A DNA stretch of 64,000 bases from Clostridia bacterium (GTDB taxonomy: Bacteria; Bacillota; Clostridia; UBA1212; UBA1255): positions 1 to 64,000 of the forward strand of contig JAFWZX010000034.1 of NCBI GenBank assembly GCA_017517275.1, written 5' to 3'. Both the position numbers and the translations under genes were made by a program. Shown here one piece after another: positions 60,159 to 64,000 of this stretch (position 1 is its first letter; the number at the start of each line of letters is the position of its first letter). Under the pieces are notes generated by a model. It saw nothing but the letters and a program-made list of their open reading frames with translations, was not told where the DNA came from and did no database searches.

Positions 60159-61448
60159 ATGTCACAGTATACACAATATCTGGAAAGTTATGGAAAAAAA
60201 GCAAAAGCAGCATCTATGCAGCTTGCGGTTTTACCGGTGAAAATAAAAAATGACGTTTTAAAGACGGCTGCAGACATGTTAATAAGCCGTAGCGCTGAGA
60301 TTATTGAAGCTAACTGCCGGGATTTGGAGAATGCAAAAGCAAACGGAATGAGTCCGTCGATGCAAGACAGACTCCGCCTTACAGAAGCCAGACTAAGCGG
60401 TATGGCAGAAGGTCTCGTCCAACTTATGGCCTTAAAGGACCCGGTTGGTAACGTAATTGGAGGACATACCTGCGAAAATGGTATACAGATTATTAAAAAA
60501 ACAGTCCCCTTGGGAGTTCTTGGTATAATATTTGAGGCAAGACCTAACGTAACGGCAGATGCGGCCGGCCTTTGTATCAAATCAGGCAATGCCTGTATAT
60601 TAAGAGGCGGTAAAGAAGCTATTTACTCAAATCTCGCTGTGGCAAAAATATTCGCAGATGCACTTGAGGCGAACGGTGTTTCACCGGACTGCGTTCAGCT
60701 TATAGATAACACTTCAAGAGAGGTTGCTACGGAGCTAATGCAACTCAATAAATATATTGACGTTCTTATCCCAAGAGGAGGAAAAGGCCTGATTGAATCT
60801 GTTGTTAAGAATTCAACTATTCCGGTAATTCAGACCGGTACCGGCAATTGCCACATATACGTAGACGAGGACGCGGATTTCAAAATGGCAATTGACGTTA
60901 TCATTAATGCCAAGACTCAGCGCCCGTCAGTGTGCAATGCCGTTGAGACCGTGCTGATAAGTAGCGTTATTGCAGATATTTTTCTTCCTGCAATGGCTCG
61001 TGAATTAATTGAAAGAAAAACGCAACTTCGTGTTTGTGAAAAGTCAATGGCTGCTCTTGCCGAATCCGGCTGTGAGAAGCTTGATATGACGTATATTACC
61101 GAGGCGACACAGGAGGATTGGGATACGGAGTACAACGATTACATTCTTGCCGTAAAAGTTGTAAATGATGCTGATGAGGCCATCTCCCATATAAATGCCC
61201 ACGGAACGAGACATTCCGAAGCAATTATAACGGAGAATTACACCACAGCGGTAAGATTCCAGGAATTAGTAGATGCTTCTTGTGTATACGTTAACGCCTC
61301 TACACGTTTCACGGACGGATTTGAATTCGGCTTGGGAGCAGAAATCGGAATCAGCAACCAGAAGCTTCACGCAAGAGGTCCTATGGGCTTGAATGAGCTT
61401 ACGACTTACAAGTATATTATTAACGGAAAAGGACAAATCAGACAATAA
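60159..61448 (+). CDS. proA: Gamma-glutamyl phosphate reductase
   Basis: NADPH-dependent reductase of the proline pathway, 429 residues. PLGVLGIIFEARPNVTADAAGLCI, GGKEAI, PRGGKGLIE and the catalytic-cysteine region NAKTQRPSVCNAVET, plus NASTRFTDGFEFGLGAEIGI near the end, are all the family's marks. It directly follows proB (two-base gap). proC is not in the window. Confidence 0.96.
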   Translation: MSQYTQYLESYGKKAKAASMQLAVLPVKIKNDVLKTAADMLISRSAEIIEANCRDLENAKANGMSPSMQDRLRLTEARLSGMAEGLVQLMALKDPVGNVIGGHTCENGIQIIKKTVPLGVLGIIFEARPNVTADAAGLCIKSGNACILRGGKEAIYSNLAVAKIFADALEANGVSPDCVQLIDNTSREVATELMQLNKYIDVLIPRGGKGLIESVVKNSTIPVIQTGTGNCHIYVDEDADFKMAIDVIINAKTQRPSVCNAVETVLISSVIADIFLPAMARELIERKTQLRVCEKSMAALAESGCEKLDMTYITEATQEDWDTEYNDYILAVKVVNDADEAISHINAHGTRHSEAIITENYTTAVRFQELVDASCVYVNASTRFTDGFEFGLGAEIGISNQKLHARGPMGLNELTTYKYIINGKGQIRQ

Positions 61449-61462
61449 AAGGCAGGAAGAAT

Positions 61463-62161
61463 ATGGCAAATAACGATTTTTTTGCAATAGCAATAGATGG
61501 TCCTTCTGGCGCAGGCAAGAGTACAATGGCCAAGATGCTGGCGAAAGACCTGGCAATAACTTATCTTGATACAGGCGCAATGTATAGAGCCGCGGCTGTA
61601 TACGCCACCCGTAACAATATTGACGTAAATAACAGCGCTGAAGTTATACCTTTGCTTGATTCGCTTGACATCGGGATTGATTATAAAGACGGGCATCAAA
61701 CCGTTTCGCTCGGCTCAGACGACGTTACGCTGACGATAAGAGAGCCATGGGTATCCATGAAAGCTTCTGATATATCAAAAATACCGGAAGTGCGCACGAA
61801 GCTTGTTGATTTGCAAAGAAAGATTGCCTCCGGCAAGAACGTAGTTATGGATGGCCGTGACATAGGCACGTGTGTACTGCCGGATGCACAGGTTAAAATC
61901 TACCTTACTGCAAGCAGCGACGCAAGAGCAGACAGAAGATACAAGGAGCTTATAGAGAAAGGTGATAAAGTAACGTATGACGAAGTCCTCGCTGACATAA
62001 TCAGACGTGATAATAACGATATGAACCGTGCGGTATCGCCGCTAAGACAAGCAGAAGACGCAGTATTGCTTGATACGTCAAACCTTAATATTGCGCAAAG
62101 CGTCCAGGCTATAAAAAATATAGTGAGAGAGAAGATCGGATTATGCAAAATAGAAAATTGA
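61463..62161 (+). CDS. cmk: Cytidylate kinase
   Basis: Phosphorylates CMP and dCMP. A 232-residue kinase with Walker A AIDGPSGAGKSTMAK, LDTGAMYRAAA, VVMDGRDIGTCVLPDA and YLTASSDARADRRYKE. It starts the conserved cmk-plsC-ispH/rpsA block, overlapping plsC by 19 bases. GGCAGGAAGA precedes ATG 61463. It may be transcribed with proBA (14-base gap), an accidental-looking link. Confidence 0.96.
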   Translation: MANNDFFAIAIDGPSGAGKSTMAKMLAKDLAITYLDTGAMYRAAAVYATRNNIDVNNSAEVIPLLDSLDIGIDYKDGHQTVSLGSDDVTLTIREPWVSMKASDISKIPEVRTKLVDLQRKIASGKNVVMDGRDIGTCVLPDAQVKIYLTASSDARADRRYKELIEKGDKVTYDEVLADIIRRDNNDMNRAVSPLRQAEDAVLLDTSNLNIAQSVQAIKNIVREKIGLCKIEN

Positions 62162-62757
62162 TGGAGTTTTACAGAGTAATCGTCAGAACCTTCTTTGCAC
62201 TTTTTATGCACGTTAAGGTATACGATATTGATAAGCTTATCAAAGAAGGCGGCGGATTGATTGCTGCAAACCATAAATCAATGCTTGATATGTTTATGAT
62301 CGGGGTAAAATCTCCAAGATATCTTCATTGGATGGCAAAAAAAGAATTGTTTAAAAATAAAATATTTGCAAAGATAATCACAGGCTGTGGAGCCTTCCCC
62401 GTAGACAGAGGCGGAACTGACGTAGGAGCTGCAAAGACAACGTTATCTCTTTTAAATCAAGGTGAATTAGTTGGTATTTTTCCGGAAGGAACCAGAAACA
62501 AGAAGGCGACATCGCCTACAAAAGTTCATTCAGGCGTGGCAAGATTTGCAATCGAAGCTAACGTGCCTGTACAACCGGTAGCAGTTTGGGGAAAATACAG
62601 AATCTTTGGCAAGGTATACGTACGGTTTGGTGATCCGTATTATCTTCCTGAAAACGATCCTGAACATCCTTTCACAAAAGCAGACTATCTGAAGTTTGCC
62701 GGTGAAATATTAGAAAAATGTTATGCTCTGATGGGGGATAAAGATGGAAATAATTAA
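62143..62757 (+). CDS. plsC: 1-acyl-sn-glycerol-3-phosphate acyltransferase
   Basis: Second acyl transfer in phospholipid synthesis, at the membrane. A 204-residue enzyme with the NHKSMLDMFM (HxxxxD) motif, GAFPVDRGG, FPEGTRNKKATS and VPVQPVAVWGK. One N-terminal hydrophobic segment (TFFALFMHVKV). It overlaps both neighbours: cmk by 19 bases and ispH by 14 bases, as in many Clostridia. Confidence 0.95.
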   Translation: MQNRKLMEFYRVIVRTFFALFMHVKVYDIDKLIKEGGGLIAANHKSMLDMFMIGVKSPRYLHWMAKKELFKNKIFAKIITGCGAFPVDRGGTDVGAAKTTLSLLNQGELVGIFPEGTRNKKATSPTKVHSGVARFAIEANVPVQPVAVWGKYRIFGKVYVRFGDPYYLPENDPEHPFTKADYLKFAGEILEKCYALMGDKDGNN

Positions 62758-64000
62758 AGTTCCGTCAGCAGGTTTTTGTTTCGGTGTGGCAAAGGCTGTC
62801 AAGACTGCCTACGATTCTGTTGAAAAAAGTCAAGGGCGCGTTTATTGTTGCGGTGAACTTATTCATAATCATACGGTTACAGAGGAATTGGAAAGTAAAG
62901 GTCTCATTACGGTAGATGACGCAGAGTGTCTTGCAAAAGCATCCGTTGGAGATAAAGCTATCATAAGAGCTCACGGTGTTACACCGTCAGTTTACAAAAT
63001 GCTGAATGACAAAGGTTACGATATAATAGATGCTACGTGTCCCTTCGTTGCAAAGATTCATGATTTGGTAAGAAAAGAATATGAAGATGGTCGCAGAATT
63101 GTTATAATAGGCGATCCGAATCATCCTGAAGTTACAGGTATTAATGGATTTTGTGAAAATTCTGCTGTGATTTGTAATTCTTTTGAAGAATTCGCAAATT
63201 TTGTAAATGACAGTGAAAAGTTCAAACACAATATATTGTATAGTGTAGTAGCACAGACCACTTTTGCGCAAAAAAAATTCGATGAAATTGTAAATTTTTT
63301 TAAAAATTCCTTTGACAATATGCGTTTTTTTGATACAATATGCAGTGCTACATCTTTGCGACAGCAGGATACTATAAAAATAGCATCGCAAGTTGATTTA
63401 ATGATTGTTGTGGGCAGTAAGATGAGTTCCAATACTCGCAAGCTCTATGACATATGCGTTGAGTTATGCCCTGATGCGATTCTTGTGGAATCAGCCAAGG
63501 AGCTGGATGGTGTGCGCAAAAATGTATTTAAAAAAGTGGGAGTGACTGCGGGTGCATCAACGCCCGACAAGGTCATCGAGGAGGTCATTGGTTTTATGAG
63601 CGAAGAAATTACTAAAGTAGAAGACGTTATCGAAGCTGCAGAAGTTGTAGCAGAGGACGCTATCGAAGTTGCACCGGTTCAGGAAGCTGTTGCTGAAGAA
63701 GTTGCTGATGTAGTAGCAGAAGAGACAGTAGAAGCAGCGGATGATACGGAAAACAGTTTTGAAGATTTGTTAAACAGCAGTCTTACAACGATCACCAGCG
63801 GACAGGTTGTTACAGGTCCTATCAGCAAGATTGATTCAAAGGGTGTTTATATTGATTTAGGCTTCAAATTTGAAGGCTTCATCGCTATTGATGAATTTGA
63901 AGAAGTTCCGGGATTTGATATTGAACAGCTTAAGATCGGCGATGAAGTAGAAGCTATGGTTGTCAAAGTAAGTGACAAAGATGGCGAAGCTATTTTATCT
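62744..64000 (+). CDS. ispH: IspH-ribosomal protein S1 fusion, 3' end cut by window edge
   Basis: At least 419 codons, running off the window. Residues about 1-285 are IspH (LytB), the iron-sulfur enzyme of the last MEP step making IPP and DMAPP: SAGFCFGVAKA, IIRAHGVTP, DATCPFVAKIH, DPNHPEVTGI and DTICSATSLRQ supply the three cluster cysteines. An acidic linker (EDVIEAAEVVAEDAIEV) follows and then an S1 RNA-binding domain (ITSGQVVTGPISKIDSKGVY). Such IspH-S1 proteins are typical of Clostridia. Start ATG 62744 overlaps plsC. More S1 repeats are expected beyond. Confidence 0.95.
   Translation, partial: MEIIKVPSAGFCFGVAKAVKTAYDSVEKSQGRVYCCGELIHNHTVTEELESKGLITVDDAECLAKASVGDKAIIRAHGVTPSVYKMLNDKGYDIIDATCPFVAKIHDLVRKEYEDGRRIVIIGDPNHPEVTGINGFCENSAVICNSFEEFANFVNDSEKFKHNILYSVVAQTTFAQKKFDEIVNFFKNSFDNMRFFDTICSATSLRQQDTIKIASQVDLMIVVGSKMSSNTRKLYDICVELCPDAILVESAKELDGVRKNVFKKVGVTAGASTPDKVIEEVIGFMSEEITKVEDVIEAAEVVAEDAIEVAPVQEAVAEEVADVVAEETVEAADDTENSFEDLLNSSLTTITSGQVVTGPISKIDSKGVYIDLGFKFEGFIAIDEFEEVPGFDIEQLKIGDEVEAMVVKVSDKDGEAILS

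Noticed and set aside
1..64000. tRNA, rRNA or phage genes
   Set aside because: No cloverleaf with a GGTTCGA-type arm, no ribosomal RNA stretch and no integrase, terminase or transposase frame was found.

Overview
The window reads as a chromosomal segment of a low-GC Gram-positive bacterium of the class Clostridia (Bacillota), probably a gut or rumen type. Evidence for this is the set of sporulation-linked genes (spoVS, gerW, sigH), rny, ymdB, scpAB, an IspH-S1 fusion behind cmk-plsC, strong AGGAGG ribosome sites, frequent TTG/GTG starts and abundant lipoproteins. Genes lie on both strands. I see no tRNA, rRNA, CRISPR, phage or complete insertion sequence. Two RNA elements are clear: a 6S RNA (about 42310-42536) and a TPP riboswitch (50964-51059).

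Layout. 1-4358: two half ABC exporters around a DUF1854-like protein. 4464-9796: ftsK/spoIIIE, rny, ymdB, spoVS. 9950-14796: an orphan sugar-type binding lipoprotein, miaB (minus), an unknown lipoprotein and a CBM9-like protein. 14890-17189: a complete amino-acid ABC importer. 17208-21322: scpA-scpB facing gerW, a start-less DUF2953 gene, prmC and DUF1385. 21389-28516: an acyl-CoA ligase, uvrC, a phosphoesterase, a lipid kinase and a membrane protein with a sigma-factor-like head and a DUF5050-like sensor tail. 28812-30647: ferredoxin, a TrmN6-like methyltransferase, rsmI. 30739-34453: a five-gene minimal Tad pilus-like operon ending in an FHA protein. 34477-41164: mreB, two SH3-repeat surface proteins, and between them a NifU-like/GGGtGRT pair carrying a small inserted membrane gene. 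41312-47188: ispD, a DUF3343-like gene, 6S RNA, cysS, sigH, an SLH-like protein, thyA, folA. 47257-50838: surface proteins (Cthe_2159-like, BspA-like) and a DUF6512-like membrane protein. 50964-53697: TPP riboswitch and a thiXYZ-type importer. 53686-59217: an anion permease, a cysteine-peptidase-like protein, a tandem metallo-beta-lactamase lipoprotein, then decayed remnants (GH20 C-terminal domain, NUDIX tail, inverted repeat). 59323-64000: proBA, then cmk-plsC-ispH/rpsA running off the end.

Most noteworthy: a 195-residue, seven-helix-like membrane protein resembling the Pyr4/PaxB-type transmembrane terpene cyclases sits between two identical 57-bp copies of the 3' end of the GGGtGRT gene (39149-39205 and 39885-39941). 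That looks like a tiny cassette inserted with restoration of the host gene's end. Other items worth a second look are the membrane-tethered sigma-like/sensor fusion (26798-28516), the lipoprotein with one intact and one dead metallo-beta-lactamase domain, the DUF1854/ABC exporter trio, the stripped-down Tad operon and the DUF2953 gene without a normal start codon. All family assignments are from reading motifs, without database searches.
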